A stretch of 64,000 nucleotides of DNA, taken from NCBI GenBank assembly GCA_052034585.1, contig JBPOIJ010000017.1, forward strand, positions 145,035-209,034, given 5' to 3'. The stretch is from Xiheimicrobium sp052034585 (lineage in GTDB: Bacteria; Myxococcota; Myxococcia; Myxococcales; Myxococcaceae). Under the pieces are notes generated by a model. It ran no database searches. It saw only the letters and a list, made by a program, of their open reading frames with translations, and was not told the DNA's origin. Position numbers and translations under genes: made by a program. Positions 32,406 through 40,352 of this stretch are shown here, one piece after another (positions within the stretch are counted from its first letter, which is position 1; every line of letters begins with the position of its first letter).

Positions 32406-33193
32406 TGCACTCACAGACTTCGAGTGACGGGCTGTCTCCGCGCGCCCGGGCGTTGATCGACGGCGCCAAAGGACAAGGTGGCCCGACGACGGCTCAACGC
32501 ACGGCGCTCACGGCGGCGGTCATGACGTCGACCGCGAGCACCGCGGCTGGGCTCGCGAGTGCTGCGAGCAGCGCGTCGGTGGCGAAGCTGGTGATCGCCG
32601 GGGTGGTGGCGACGGTGGTCGGCGCCTCGGGCACTGCGGCGATCCTCGAGCTCCGACGGCCGGCGCCGATTCTGCCGAGCGCCCCGGTTCGGCAGGTGGA
32701 GCCCCCGCGCCTCGTCACTCCGAGCGCGCCCCGACCGCCTCCGGAGCCCGTGGCCGAACCTCCAGCGCTCACCGTCGCGCCCACGCCGTCTCCACGGATG
32801 GAGATCGCTCCGCCGACCCGACCAGCCGCCCAACCCCTTCCGACCGCCAGCGAAGCGCCCACCCCGACGCCGGAGATCGCGCCCGCCGAAGTTCCGCCCT
32901 CACGCACCCGAGGCACCTCGTCGGACTCTTCGGCGGCCGAGGTCACCGCGCTCGCCGACGCGCTCGAGGCCCTGGAGGCCGGAGATGCCCAGGCGGCGCT
33001 CGACACCGCACGCACTGCGCGCCGAGCCTTCCCGACGGGCGTGCTCCGACCCGAGCTGTTGGTGATCGAGATCGAGGCGCTCTGCAAGCTCGATCGGCCG
33101 ACCGAGGCGAAGGCCGTCGCCGACGCGATGACCTCTTCGGAGCGAACGCCGCTGGTGATCGAGAAGCTCCGGCGCTCCTGCGTCGGTCACTGA
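32405..33193 (+). CDS. Putative membrane partner of sigma factor (anti-sigma-like)
   Basis: This 262-residue protein has a cytoplasmic N-terminus (~1-55) rich in Ala/Thr, one transmembrane helix (~60-80, LVIAGVVATVVGASG) and a Pro-rich periplasmic linker (~85-170). The helical tail, ALADALEALEAGDAQAALDTARTARRAFPTG, is TPR-like. It lacks the zinc finger of classical anti-sigma factors. The single-base overlap with the sigma gene and the topology suggest an anti-sigma or co-regulator; this is a position-based inference. Converges with the next gene, whose stop overlaps this gene's end by 7 bp. Confidence 0.65.
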   Translation: MHSQTSSDGLSPRARALIDGAKGQGGPTTAQRTALTAAVMTSTASTAAGLASAASSASVAKLVIAGVVATVVGASGTAAILELRRPAPILPSAPVRQVEPPRLVTPSAPRPPPEPVAEPPALTVAPTPSPRMEIAPPTRPAAQPLPTASEAPTPTPEIAPAEVPPSRTRGTSSDSSAAEVTALADALEALEAGDAQAALDTARTARRAFPTGVLRPELLVIEIEALCKLDRPTEAKAVADAMTSSERTPLVIEKLRRSCVGH

Positions 33194-33732
33194 GCGCGGC
33201 GGTATCGGAACTCGGCGCCTTCTTCGTCGAGGACCAACCAGGTGAGCTGACCCTCGCGCTCGATCCGATACGGCGCCTTGATCGTGCGCGGCTTCGAGGC
33301 GCCTTCCTTCACTTCCCCGCTGCAGATGCGTGAGCGCAGGGTGCCCTCGGCGAGCTCGATCGTCAGGGTGTTTCCATCGACCGACCAGGAGCAGCCGTCG
33401 TCGCCGGTGTAGGTGAAGATGAAGCTCGTGCAGGCGATGCCGGTGGACACCTGCATCATCGCCGCCTGAACGCAGCGCCCGTCGTCGCGGAGGTCGTAGC
33501 TCTGGCCTTGCCCGCTCGGTGGGGCGAACTCACCGGTCAGCACGCTGCGGTACTCCACCATGCTGACCGAGCCGTACATCCACTGGCCGACCAGCGGCGC
33601 CGGACCACCCGAGCCACGGGTTGGGCCATCCGCGCCGGCCAGCCCCAACACCATCACCGCCAACGTCGAGCCTCCGCAGCACAGCACGAGCCCGCCGGCG
33701 ACCGCGAGGAGGACGAGGGTGCTCTTCTTCAT
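33187..33732 (-). CDS. Membrane-anchored protein of unknown function
   Basis: This 181-residue protein has an N-terminal signal anchor (MKKSTLVLLAVAGGLVLCCGG) followed by a second hydrophobic patch, then a compact beta-rich domain (~45-181): PLVGQWMYGSV, CSWSVDGNTLTIELAEGTL, LTWLVLDEEGAEFRYRRA. The strand pattern resembles lipocalin-like or META-type small barrels, which I cannot prove. Four Cys could form disulfides. The frame is open far upstream of the ATG as a shadow of the next gene. Orphan; function unknown. Confidence 0.6.
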   Translation of the reverse strand: MKKSTLVLLAVAGGLVLCCGGSTLAVMVLGLAGADGPTRGSGGPAPLVGQWMYGSVSMVEYRSVLTGEFAPPSGQGQSYDLRDDGRCVQAAMMQVSTGIACTSFIFTYTGDDGCSWSVDGNTLTIELAEGTLRSRICSGEVKEGASKPRTIKAPYRIEREGQLTWLVLDEEGAEFRYRRAQ

Positions 33733-33773
33733 GCGTTCGAGCTGAGCGCCTCTGACGCTCACGCACAATGGGC

Positions 33774-33801
33774 TTGGGCGCGCACGCTTTGGATCTAGAA
33801 G
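33774..33801 (+). promoter_or_regulatory. Promoter candidate TTGGGC-N16-TAGAAG
   Basis: The -10-like TAGAAG begins exactly 12 nt before the GTG of the glycosyltransferase gene; TTGGGC sits 16 bp upstream of it. Overlap with AGAAGGG means a short Shine-Dalgarno reading is also possible. Confidence 0.4.
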
Positions 33802-33807
33802 GGCCCC

Positions 33808-34935
33808 GTGTTCGCCCGCCTTCCCCGCTGGAGCCGCCTCGCGCTGATGCTGGTGGGCTCGCGGCTGATCGCGCTCGGGGCGATGGTGGCAGGCAGCTAC
33901 CGGCCTCGGCCCGACGACGATCTGCACTGGGTGGGAAACGACGGCGGGTTCTTCTGGGATCAGGTGCCGATCCGCGTGCTCGACGTCTGGGGCCGCTGGG
34001 ACACGATGTTCTATTGGCACATCGCCCGCTTCGGGTACCCGTCGCCAGGAGCGGACGGAGGCTGGGTCTACCACGCCGCCTACTTCCCCCTCTTCCCCTC
34101 GATGATGCGCGGCCTCTCGGAGCTGCTGCTCGGGGTCGACCCGTACGTCTGCGGCGTCTTCCTCGCGCAGGCCTTCCTCGTCGGCGCGATCGTCTACCTC
34201 GACAAGCTGATCCGCCTCGATCACGACGGGCCCTTCGCCGAGCTCGTCGTCTTGTGTCTGATGGCGTACCCGGGCACCCACTTTCTCTCCTGCGTGTACC
34301 CGGAGTCGCTCGCGCTCTTCCTCGCCGTCTTCGGCGTGTACTGCGCGCGCACTGGCAAGTGGCTCGTCGCGGGCCTCGCCTGCATGTTGGCGGCGCTCAC
34401 CCGTTCGTCGGGCGTCATCATGTGTCTGCCCGTCGCCTACGAGCTCGTGCGCGGCGCGCCCGGCCGGTGGCAGCTCTTCACGCCCAAGCTCCTCGTCTTC
34501 CTCTTGCCGCTCGGCAGCCTCGGCTTCTGGCTGGCGATGAACCAGGCGATGTTCTCCGACCCGCTCTACTTCGTGCACGTGCAGGCGGGCTGGGGCCGGC
34601 ACCCGAGCTTCTTCCTCGAGCCGCTGCTCTCGAGGCAGCTCTCGCTCGACTACCACCTCTTCACCCTCGCCTCGGTCGCTGGCGTCGTCTACGCGCTGCG
34701 CAAGAAGGAACGCCCGGGCTACGTCGCGATGGCGGCGGTGAACGTGATGCTCCCGCTGTCGACCGGCATGCTGCGGGGCATCCACCGCTACATGGCGTCG
34801 AACTTCCCCCTGTTCATCTTCCTCGGCCGGGCTCTCGAGCACCGCCCGCGCTGGAAGTGGGCGTACGTCGCGATCGGGCTCGCAGTGATGGCGGGCTTCG
34901 CCTATCGCTGGGGCCAGGGGTACCAACCGAATTGA
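33808..34935 (+). CDS. PIG-V-like membrane mannosyltransferase
   Basis: This 375-residue polytopic protein has ~8-9 hydrophobic helices. The short loop motif WGRWDTMFYWHIARFGY (~61-77) and HAAYFPLFPSMMR (~89-101) match the first luminal loops of the GPI-mannosyltransferase PIG-V/GT-C group. The conserved W-D and H in them are the expected catalytic residues of that fold. GT-C enzymes use polyprenyl-phosphate sugar donors. Starts at GTG. Its TGA overlaps a TTG start for the ligase-like gene (TTGA), so they are probably coupled. A surface-polysaccharide or lipid glycosylation role is inferred from this pair. Confidence 0.8.
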   Translation: MFARLPRWSRLALMLVGSRLIALGAMVAGSYRPRPDDDLHWVGNDGGFFWDQVPIRVLDVWGRWDTMFYWHIARFGYPSPGADGGWVYHAAYFPLFPSMMRGLSELLLGVDPYVCGVFLAQAFLVGAIVYLDKLIRLDHDGPFAELVVLCLMAYPGTHFLSCVYPESLALFLAVFGVYCARTGKWLVAGLACMLAALTRSSGVIMCLPVAYELVRGAPGRWQLFTPKLLVFLLPLGSLGFWLAMNQAMFSDPLYFVHVQAGWGRHPSFFLEPLLSRQLSLDYHLFTLASVAGVVYALRKKERPGYVAMAAVNVMLPLSTGMLRGIHRYMASNFPLFIFLGRALEHRPRWKWAYVAIGLAVMAGFAYRWGQGYQPN

Positions 34936-36158
34936 AGCCCGAGGCCACCAGGCTGAACACCGCGCTCGCCGTCGCCCTGGCGGTCTTCGGCATCGGCCTC
35001 GAGACGCACGAAGCGCTCGCGACCCTCGGCGGCTGGAGCCTCACCGCCCTGTCCTTCGCCTCCCTCGTGCGATCGAAGGCGCTGGTGGACACGCTTCGGC
35101 GGTGGTGGCTCGTCGCCGCGTTCCTCGGCTGGAGCCTGCTGATGCCGCTCGTCACCGCTCACCCGCCGACCGGGAGTGGGCTCGCCCGCGCGGCCGACGT
35201 GCTCTTTCTCCCCTTCGCCGCCATCGCTGCCCAGCGCCTCACCGAGCGAGCCTGGCGCGGCGTCGCGATCGCCGTCGGGTCGATCGTGCTCCTCGCCTGC
35301 TTCGTCGCCGCCCTTCAGTACGTCGGCTGGTGGCCCGCGCCGGAGTTCTTCGCGCGCTACTCCTGGCTCCGGCTCCCGACCGATCGGGTCTACGAGCCGG
35401 TCGCGGGCACGACCGATCGCTTCATGGCTGGAGGGCTCCTCTTTCACCGCCTCAAGTTCGCCAACGTGACGGCTTGTCTGGTCGTGCTCGCGGCGAGCCA
35501 GGCCTTCCGGCGGCGCGCGGGCTGGCCCTTCCTCGCGGTGGTGACGAGCGTGGGCTTCCTCTCGGTCGCGCTCTTCCCCCAGGCGCGCGCGGCGACCGTC
35601 GCCTTGGCGCTCGGGCTGGTGGTGGTGGCGCTCTCGGCCATCGAGCGTCGCGGCGCGGCGATGGTGATCGGCGCGGTGATCGTCGGCGGTGCGGCCCTCG
35701 TCGTGTTCGCCGTGCCCTCGTGGCGGGAACGCTTCACCTCGGGCTTCGAGGCCAGCGCCTCGACCGATCGGGTCTTCCTCCGAGACGCAGGCCTCGCCGC
35801 GCTGGGCTCTTCACCGCTGACTGGCATCGGGCTCGGGCGCTTCAAGCCGAAGGAGTGGCTCTCGAAGGACGCGCCCGAGGGCCTCCACGCGCATCAGGGG
35901 AAGAGCCACAACCAGTTCCTCACGGTGGCTTCGGAGGCGGGTGTGCCCGCCGCGTTGCTGCTGCTCGCGCTCCTCGGCTGGCTGGCGGCCGTCGCGTTTC
36001 GCGCGCTCCCCGAGGGCGCCGGCGCGCTGGGCATGGTGGTGTTGTTCGCCGCGCTGAGCGTGCTCCACGACCCGCTCTTCCACGCCGAGTCGTCGATGGC
36101 GCTGTTCGGAAGTCTCGGGGTCGCGCTGGGGCTCTCCCGACGCGCGGCCGCTTGCTAG
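34932..36158 (+). CDS. O-antigen ligase-like membrane protein
   Basis: This 408-residue polytopic protein has ~10-12 hydrophobic segments. It shows the Wzy/WaaL pattern FLRDAGLAALGSSPLTGIGLGRF (conserved G-x-G after the PLTG turn) and the long periplasmic loop with AHQGKSHNQFLTVASEAGVP, where H and N recur in O-antigen ligase-type proteins. The TTG start sits inside TTGA overlapping the glycosyltransferase stop, decided by the coupling. Transfers or polymerises undecaprenyl-linked glycan; the substrate is unknown. The next small membrane protein gene starts 11 bp downstream. Confidence 0.78.
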   Translation: MKPEATRLNTALAVALAVFGIGLETHEALATLGGWSLTALSFASLVRSKALVDTLRRWWLVAAFLGWSLLMPLVTAHPPTGSGLARAADVLFLPFAAIAAQRLTERAWRGVAIAVGSIVLLACFVAALQYVGWWPAPEFFARYSWLRLPTDRVYEPVAGTTDRFMAGGLLFHRLKFANVTACLVVLAASQAFRRRAGWPFLAVVTSVGFLSVALFPQARAATVALALGLVVVALSAIERRGAAMVIGAVIVGGAALVVFAVPSWRERFTSGFEASASTDRVFLRDAGLAALGSSPLTGIGLGRFKPKEWLSKDAPEGLHAHQGKSHNQFLTVASEAGVPAALLLLALLGWLAAVAFRALPEGAGALGMVVLFAALSVLHDPLFHAESSMALFGSLGVALGLSRRAAAC

Positions 36159-36168
36159 AAGGGGGGCG

Positions 36169-36612
36169 ATGGTGCTCACTGCCACCTTGTTGCTCCTCGC
36201 GAGCCAGTCGCCGCCCCCGCCTCCTCCGATCGCGCCGCCGCTCCCCGGCGCACGACTGCTCGACGATCGCGACTCGTTGCTCACCCGCATCATGGCGATG
36301 GACTCGCAGCTGCGAGCCGCCAAGCCGACGGCTGCGGCGCCGATCGCCGGGGTTGGAATCGGCGTCGCCGCGATCGCCTTCGGGCTCACCGCGCTGGGCA
36401 TCTCGCTGAACGCGAGCGGGGTGGTGGTGCTCTTCCTGGTGCTGGGGAGCATGGCCGGCGTCGTGGGCGTCATCGCCGCGATCGTCGCAGGCCTCTTCGG
36501 GTGGTCGGAGGAGGTTCGGCGCGCACAGCTCAGCGAACGCCGTGACCGGTTGATGCTCGAGCTCGAGCAGCGCCTCAGCCCGTCTTCCGCTGCGATGCCT
36601 CGAACGCCTTGA
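36169..36612 (+). CDS. Small membrane protein of unknown function
   Basis: This 147-residue protein has an N-terminal hydrophobic stretch (MVLTATLLLLASQS), a Pro-rich segment, and two closely spaced transmembrane helices (~58-82, ~83-110; GIGVAAIAFGLTALGISLN, VVVLFLVLGSMAGVVGVIAAIV). It ends with a charged coiled-coil-like tail (RRAQLSERRDRLMLELEQRL). Preceded by AGAAGGGGGGCG and by TAGAAG 13 nt before the ATG. Its 3' end overlaps the convergent adenosine deaminase gene by 38 bp. Follows the polysaccharide pair but function unknown. Confidence 0.6.
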   Translation: MVLTATLLLLASQSPPPPPPIAPPLPGARLLDDRDSLLTRIMAMDSQLRAAKPTAAAPIAGVGIGVAAIAFGLTALGISLNASGVVVLFLVLGSMAGVVGVIAAIVAGLFGWSEEVRRAQLSERRDRLMLELEQRLSPSSAAMPRTP

Positions 36613-37744
36613 GCGTGCGCTCGATCTCCCCGTTCACGAGCTTGAGCATGTCCTGCTTCTCGCGGAACGGAATGAACGCGCTCTTGAACCCGGAGACGAT
36701 CAGAGTGGTGAGATCTTCGAGCGAGAGGCCCAGCTCCTGGTGGGCGATCCAATACTCGTTGGTGCAGGTGGTGTCGGTGATCAGCCGGTTGTCGGTGTTG
36801 ATCGTCACCCGCAGGCCGTAGTCGAAATAGAACTTGAGCGGGTGTGCCTTCATCTCGCTGACCGCGCGGGTCTGCACGTTCGACGACGGGCAGCACTCGA
36901 GGGGGATGCGGTGATCGTTCACGTAGTTGAGCAGATCGCCGTCCTCGCGCAGCCGCACGCCATGCCCGATCCGGTGCGAGCCCAGGTAGTGGAGCGCCTG
37001 GCCGATCGACTCCGGGCCGTAGGCTTCACCCGCGTGGGCGGTGCAGTTCACGTTGTTCTTGAGGATCAGCTGAAACGCCTCGCGGTGTTCCTTGGCGGGG
37101 AAGTTCGCCTCGGCGCCGGCGAGATCGAAGCCCACCACGCCGCGGTTCTTGTAGGCGACACAGAGCTCGGCGAGGCGCACGCTCGACTGCGGGTTCATGT
37201 GGCGAATGCCGCAGAGAATCACCCCGTACTTGATGCGCTTTTCGTGCTTGGCCGCGCGCAGCCCTTCCAGCACCGCGTCGACGATCGCCGTCAGCTTGAG
37301 CCCTCGCTGCTGATGGAGCACCGGCGCGTAGCGCACCTCGATGTACCGAACGTTCTCGGTCGCTGCGTCGACGCCCAGCTCGTAGGCCGCGCGGAAGAGC
37401 GCCTGTTCCGTCTGCAGCACCGAACAGGTGACGTCGAAGGCCACCAGGTAGTCCTCGAGATCCTTGCAGATCTCGCCCTTGTGAATGACCTTCGCGAGCG
37501 CCTCTTCGGTCGTCGCGGGCAGCTTCACGCCCTGCTCTTCGGCGAGCTCGAGGATCGTCTTGAGCCGCATCGAGCCGTCGAGGTGGCAATGCAGGTCGGT
37601 CTTCGGCAGCGCGTGCAGCAGCTCCTTGGTGACCTCGATCTTCGGCACCGCGAGCGTGGGCGGCGGCGGCGGGTGCCAGTGAGTCGACGAGATGCCGCCC
37701 TGCGACGGCGGGAGGTTGAAGTCTTCGTCTTGAACCGAGGGCAT
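36575..37744 (-). CDS. add: Adenosine deaminase
   Basis: This 389-residue zinc hydrolase converts adenosine to inosine. Family motifs: TDLHCHLDGS with the two zinc His (H52, H54), HAGEAYGPE (catalytic Glu and a zinc His), SHRIGHGV, and an INTDN variant of the usual metal-binding Asp motif (T-D-N instead of T-D-D). It has an unusual 40-residue Pro-rich N-terminal extension (HWHPPPPPT). TAGATC lies exactly 12 nt before the ATG. Monocistronic. The substitution after the Asp is shared, as far as I recall, with adenosine deaminase-like proteins in this group. Confidence 0.9.
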   Translation of the reverse strand: MPSVQDEDFNLPPSQGGISSTHWHPPPPPTLAVPKIEVTKELLHALPKTDLHCHLDGSMRLKTILELAEEQGVKLPATTEEALAKVIHKGEICKDLEDYLVAFDVTCSVLQTEQALFRAAYELGVDAATENVRYIEVRYAPVLHQQRGLKLTAIVDAVLEGLRAAKHEKRIKYGVILCGIRHMNPQSSVRLAELCVAYKNRGVVGFDLAGAEANFPAKEHREAFQLILKNNVNCTAHAGEAYGPESIGQALHYLGSHRIGHGVRLREDGDLLNYVNDHRIPLECCPSSNVQTRAVSEMKAHPLKFYFDYGLRVTINTDNRLITDTTCTNEYWIAHQELGLSLEDLTTLIVSGFKSAFIPFREKQDMLKLVNGEIERTLKAFEASQRKTG

Positions 37745-37750
37745 GCGATC

Positions 37751-37756
37751 GATCTA
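37751..37756 (-). promoter_or_regulatory. -10-like hexamer TAGATC before add
   Basis: Starts 12 nt before the ATG, the leaderless position seen at many genes here. No Shine-Dalgarno sequence between hexamer and start. Confidence 0.4.
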
Positions 37757-37801
37757 ACCCGCTGGGGCGACGACGCGAAACTTCCCGGCTGCTTCAGGGT
37801 G

Positions 37802-39169
37802 CTACGGGTCGAGCACGCCGATCGCCTTGTCGCGCTCGTCATCGGTCAGCACGGTCGTCAGCGACGGAGGCATGTGGAGCACGTCTGATTCCGGCAGCCG
37901 CATGCGCTCGACGGCGAGCCGCCGCTCGGCTGGCGAGAGCGTCGAGAGCTGGAGCACGTCGAACCGCGCACGGGACAGCTGCTGGTTGCGCTTGGGCTGA
38001 TGGCATTGGGCACACGCCTGGACGAGCACCTCCTGGCCGGTGGCGCCCGTGAGGGGCCGAACGCCCGTTGCCCGCTCGACCTCCTCGGTGTGAAGCGTTC
38101 GGAGATCGGGCACCGCGCCGTGGTGCCGCTCGCGAATCGCCTTCTGGAACTGCTCCGCGGCCGCGGCCTGCGTGGTGGGGTTCGTCACCCGCAAGCCCCA
38201 CCACGGCGCGGGGATCGCCTCTCCGCTCGCCGCGCGCGTCGCCAGCGCAGTCCAGGTCGCGCTCGAGCCCGTGGCCTCCCGCTCGAGGTTGATGGTGAAG
38301 CCGGCGAACTCGTTCGGCTGCTGCCCCGAGTCCTCCTGGGCGAGCAGCTGCGAGAGCAGGTTCGGGTCCGAGCGCTCCAGCACGAGCGCGCCGGGCACGC
38401 CCGCATAGGGCTCGGAGACGGTGTGCGCGGTGAAGTAGTCGCGCACCAGCTCGAACCCGGAGACGGATTGATCCTTCGGCGCGAGGAAGTGGGTCCACGG
38501 AAAGCGGAGCTCCTGCATCCGCAGGATGCGCGGCGTGCCAGGGCCCTCGGGTTGGTGACAGCGAATGCAGTCGAGCGCGGTGTTCTCGAGATCACGATCT
38601 TCGTAGAGCGTCGTCGATCGCCAGTCCGACTCGGTCGCTTCGGTGAGCCGGTCGGCCGTGGTGCACGAGGCCGTGGCGTCGCACGCTTGACTGAACACGA
38701 CGACGAAGAAGCGCAGCGCCTGGGTCGTCTCGTCTTTGGTGACCAACTCGACGACGGGCTCCCCGCGAGTGAAGCCGAGCGCGAGGAACCGGCGCCGGCT
38801 CAGGCGATCGCGCGGCACCCCATCGAAGATGATCGCGCGAGGGTTGAGCGGGTTGACGCCGCGAGTCCCCAGCGCGGTGGAGTGCGCGGTGAGGGTGAAG
38901 GCCACTCCGGGCGCTTCGGGGAGCAGCCCAAGGCCCGCCTCGAGCTCGCGCAGGCTGGTGGGCGTCGGGGCGGGAACCTGGCAGAAGTACCGGCTGACCC
39001 GATCGTCGTTTCCCCGCGCGCAGAGCGCCGCACCGGGCGCCGCAGGGAGGAACTTCGCCATCACGCTCGGCGCGAGCACCCCTGGCTCGTCGTCAGGCAT
39101 GACGGGCGGTGGCGTCGCGGGCTTGCTTCCGCACGCTGCCACCACGAGTCCGAGGCACACCAAACGCAC
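37802..39169 (-). CDS. Dihaem c-type cytochrome-like lipoprotein
   Basis: This 455-residue exported protein starts at GTG (VRLVCLGLVVAAC, lipobox VVAAC). It has two haem c motifs: C201-I-R-C-H205 and CAQCH near residue 385. The second, with LSRARFDVLQLSTLSPAERR and DVLHMPPSLT (a Met-Pro-Pro candidate axial ligand), looks like a short cytochrome c domain. The central part (~90-360) is unassigned. It may shuttle electrons at the outer surface. A -10-like TAAGGT sits 12 nt upstream, overlapping the opposite-strand -10 of the GNAT gene. Family not established. Confidence 0.75.
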   Translation of the reverse strand: MRLVCLGLVVAACGSKPATPPPVMPDDEPGVLAPSVMAKFLPAAPGAALCARGNDDRVSRYFCQVPAPTPTSLRELEAGLGLLPEAPGVAFTLTAHSTALGTRGVNPLNPRAIIFDGVPRDRLSRRRFLALGFTRGEPVVELVTKDETTQALRFFVVVFSQACDATASCTTADRLTEATESDWRSTTLYEDRDLENTALDCIRCHQPEGPGTPRILRMQELRFPWTHFLAPKDQSVSGFELVRDYFTAHTVSEPYAGVPGALVLERSDPNLLSQLLAQEDSGQQPNEFAGFTINLEREATGSSATWTALATRAASGEAIPAPWWGLRVTNPTTQAAAAEQFQKAIRERHHGAVPDLRTLHTEEVERATGVRPLTGATGQEVLVQACAQCHQPKRNQQLSRARFDVLQLSTLSPAERRLAVERMRLPESDVLHMPPSLTTVLTDDERDKAIGVLDP

Positions 39170-39174
39170 GCCGC

Positions 39175-39181
39175 TACCTTA
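39175..39181. promoter_or_regulatory. Bidirectional -10-like element TACCTTA
   Basis: The plus strand reads TACCTT (before the GNAT gene) and the minus strand TAAGGT (12 nt before the GTG of the dihaem lipoprotein), overlapping by five bases in a 31-bp intergenic gap. The plus-strand gene additionally has GAAGG 8 nt before its ATG. Confidence 0.45.
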
Positions 39182-39200
39182 CCCTGTCGAAGGCCTCCCA

Positions 39201-39707
39201 ATGACCCCCACGATTCGCGAAGAACGACCGACCGACCGCACCCCCATCTTCTCCCTCACCGAGCGCGCCTTCCCCTCCGACGCCGAGGCGAGGCTGATCG
39301 ACGCGCTGCGGCTCTCGCAGGCGCTCACCCTCTCGCTCGTCGCCGAGGTGGACGGGCTGGTGGTCGGGCACCTCGCCTTCTCGCCCGTCACCATCACCAC
39401 GCCTGACGGCCGCGCGATCACCGCGATCGGGCTGGGACCGATGGCGGTCGAGCCAGCACGACAGCGCACCGGCATCGGCGCCGCCTTGATCGCGCGAGGG
39501 CTCGAGCGGCTGAGGCACGACGGCCACCGGCTCTGCGTCGTGCTCGGGCACCCGGCCTACTACCCACGGCACGGCTTCCGGCCCGCGCACGAGCTGGGGC
39601 TGCGCTGGGAAGCGGGGCACGATCACGCCTTCTTCGCGCGCGAGCTGGTGCCAGGTGCAGCCGTCACCGGAGTCGTTCGATACCGCCCCGAGTTCGACGG
39701 CCTCTGA
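39201..39707 (+). CDS. GNAT-family N-acetyltransferase
   Basis: This 168-residue protein has the GNAT fold: IREERPTDRTPIFSLTERAF, LVAEVDGLVVGHLAFSPV, IGLGPMAVEPARQRTGIGAALIARG (acetyl-CoA pyrophosphate loop Q-R-T-G-I-G), then a C-terminal VVLGHPAYYPRHGFRPA, typical of the YhbS-like subgroup. Acetylates an unknown amine. GAAGG ribosome site upstream. Shares a probable bidirectional promoter with the dihaem lipoprotein. Convergent with the SspB-like gene, 4 bp apart. Confidence 0.88.
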   Translation: MTPTIREERPTDRTPIFSLTERAFPSDAEARLIDALRLSQALTLSLVAEVDGLVVGHLAFSPVTITTPDGRAITAIGLGPMAVEPARQRTGIGAALIARGLERLRHDGHRLCVVLGHPAYYPRHGFRPAHELGLRWEAGHDHAFFARELVPGAAVTGVVRYRPEFDGL

Positions 39708-39711
39708 ACCG

Positions 39712-40272
39712 TCACTTCACGATGCGCAGGTGGCCGCGCTTGGGCGGAGTCGGTTCCTTCGGTGGCTCGTCACCGACCGGGTTCTCGAGCACCACCTCGC
39801 GCAGCAGCGCCTTGCCGGGCGCCTTCTCTGGCGAATCGGCGGCCTCTCCCTCCGAGAGGCCCGAGGCGACCTGGGCGAGCATCGCGGCGACCTGCGATCT
39901 CGCGTCGGCACCTGGCGGAGGCACCGCGCGCTGCTTGTCGATCGCGCCCTTCAGCAACTCCTCGGGCATGTCGTCGGGGAACATGAAGAAGTCGTGCGAG
40001 ACGTGGCTCGCGATCGCGTAGAGCGCCGTCCAGGGAACGCCGATCGTGAAGCGCTCCCCACCGAACGACAAGGTCTCGCGAACCCCCCACTCGTTGACGG
40101 TGAGATCGGGCGGATCGAAGCGGAACGAGAGGTTGAGCACGAGGTGGTGATCGCCCTGGAACCGCTTGGGCACGAGCACTCCAGGCCGACGCGCGTCGAG
40201 GTGAATCTGCGTCATGCCCTGCTCGAGGGCCGTCAGCAGGCGGCTCTTCTTTTCCTCGGTGCGTGAATCCAT
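39712..40272 (-). CDS. sspB: SspB-like ClpXP specificity adaptor
   Basis: This 186-residue protein follows the SspB fold order: QIHLDARRPGVLVPKRF, HLVLNLSFRF, LTVNEWGVRETLSFGGERF, IGVPWTALYAIASHV, DFFMFPDD. It ends KRGHLRIVK, which corresponds to the ClpX-binding C-terminal tail of E. coli SspB (ending RVVK). This strongly supports tethering of substrates to ClpX. A flexible Pro/Glu linker (~120-175) separates the two, as in SspB. The family delivers ssrA-tagged proteins to ClpXP. It lies just downstream of smpB, whose product makes that tag. GGAG lies 8 nt before the ATG. Confidence 0.85.
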   Translation of the reverse strand: MDSRTEEKKSRLLTALEQGMTQIHLDARRPGVLVPKRFQGDHHLVLNLSFRFDPPDLTVNEWGVRETLSFGGERFTIGVPWTALYAIASHVSHDFFMFPDDMPEELLKGAIDKQRAVPPPGADARSQVAAMLAQVASGLSEGEAADSPEKAPGKALLREVVLENPVGDEPPKEPTPPKRGHLRIVK

Positions 40273-40352
40273 CGTCGAAGCTCCAAAGCTAAGCGGTTTG
40301 GTCTCCGCGCGCACGCCTCGTTTCCCGCCCGAGCCGAGCCCCGCGAAATCGC

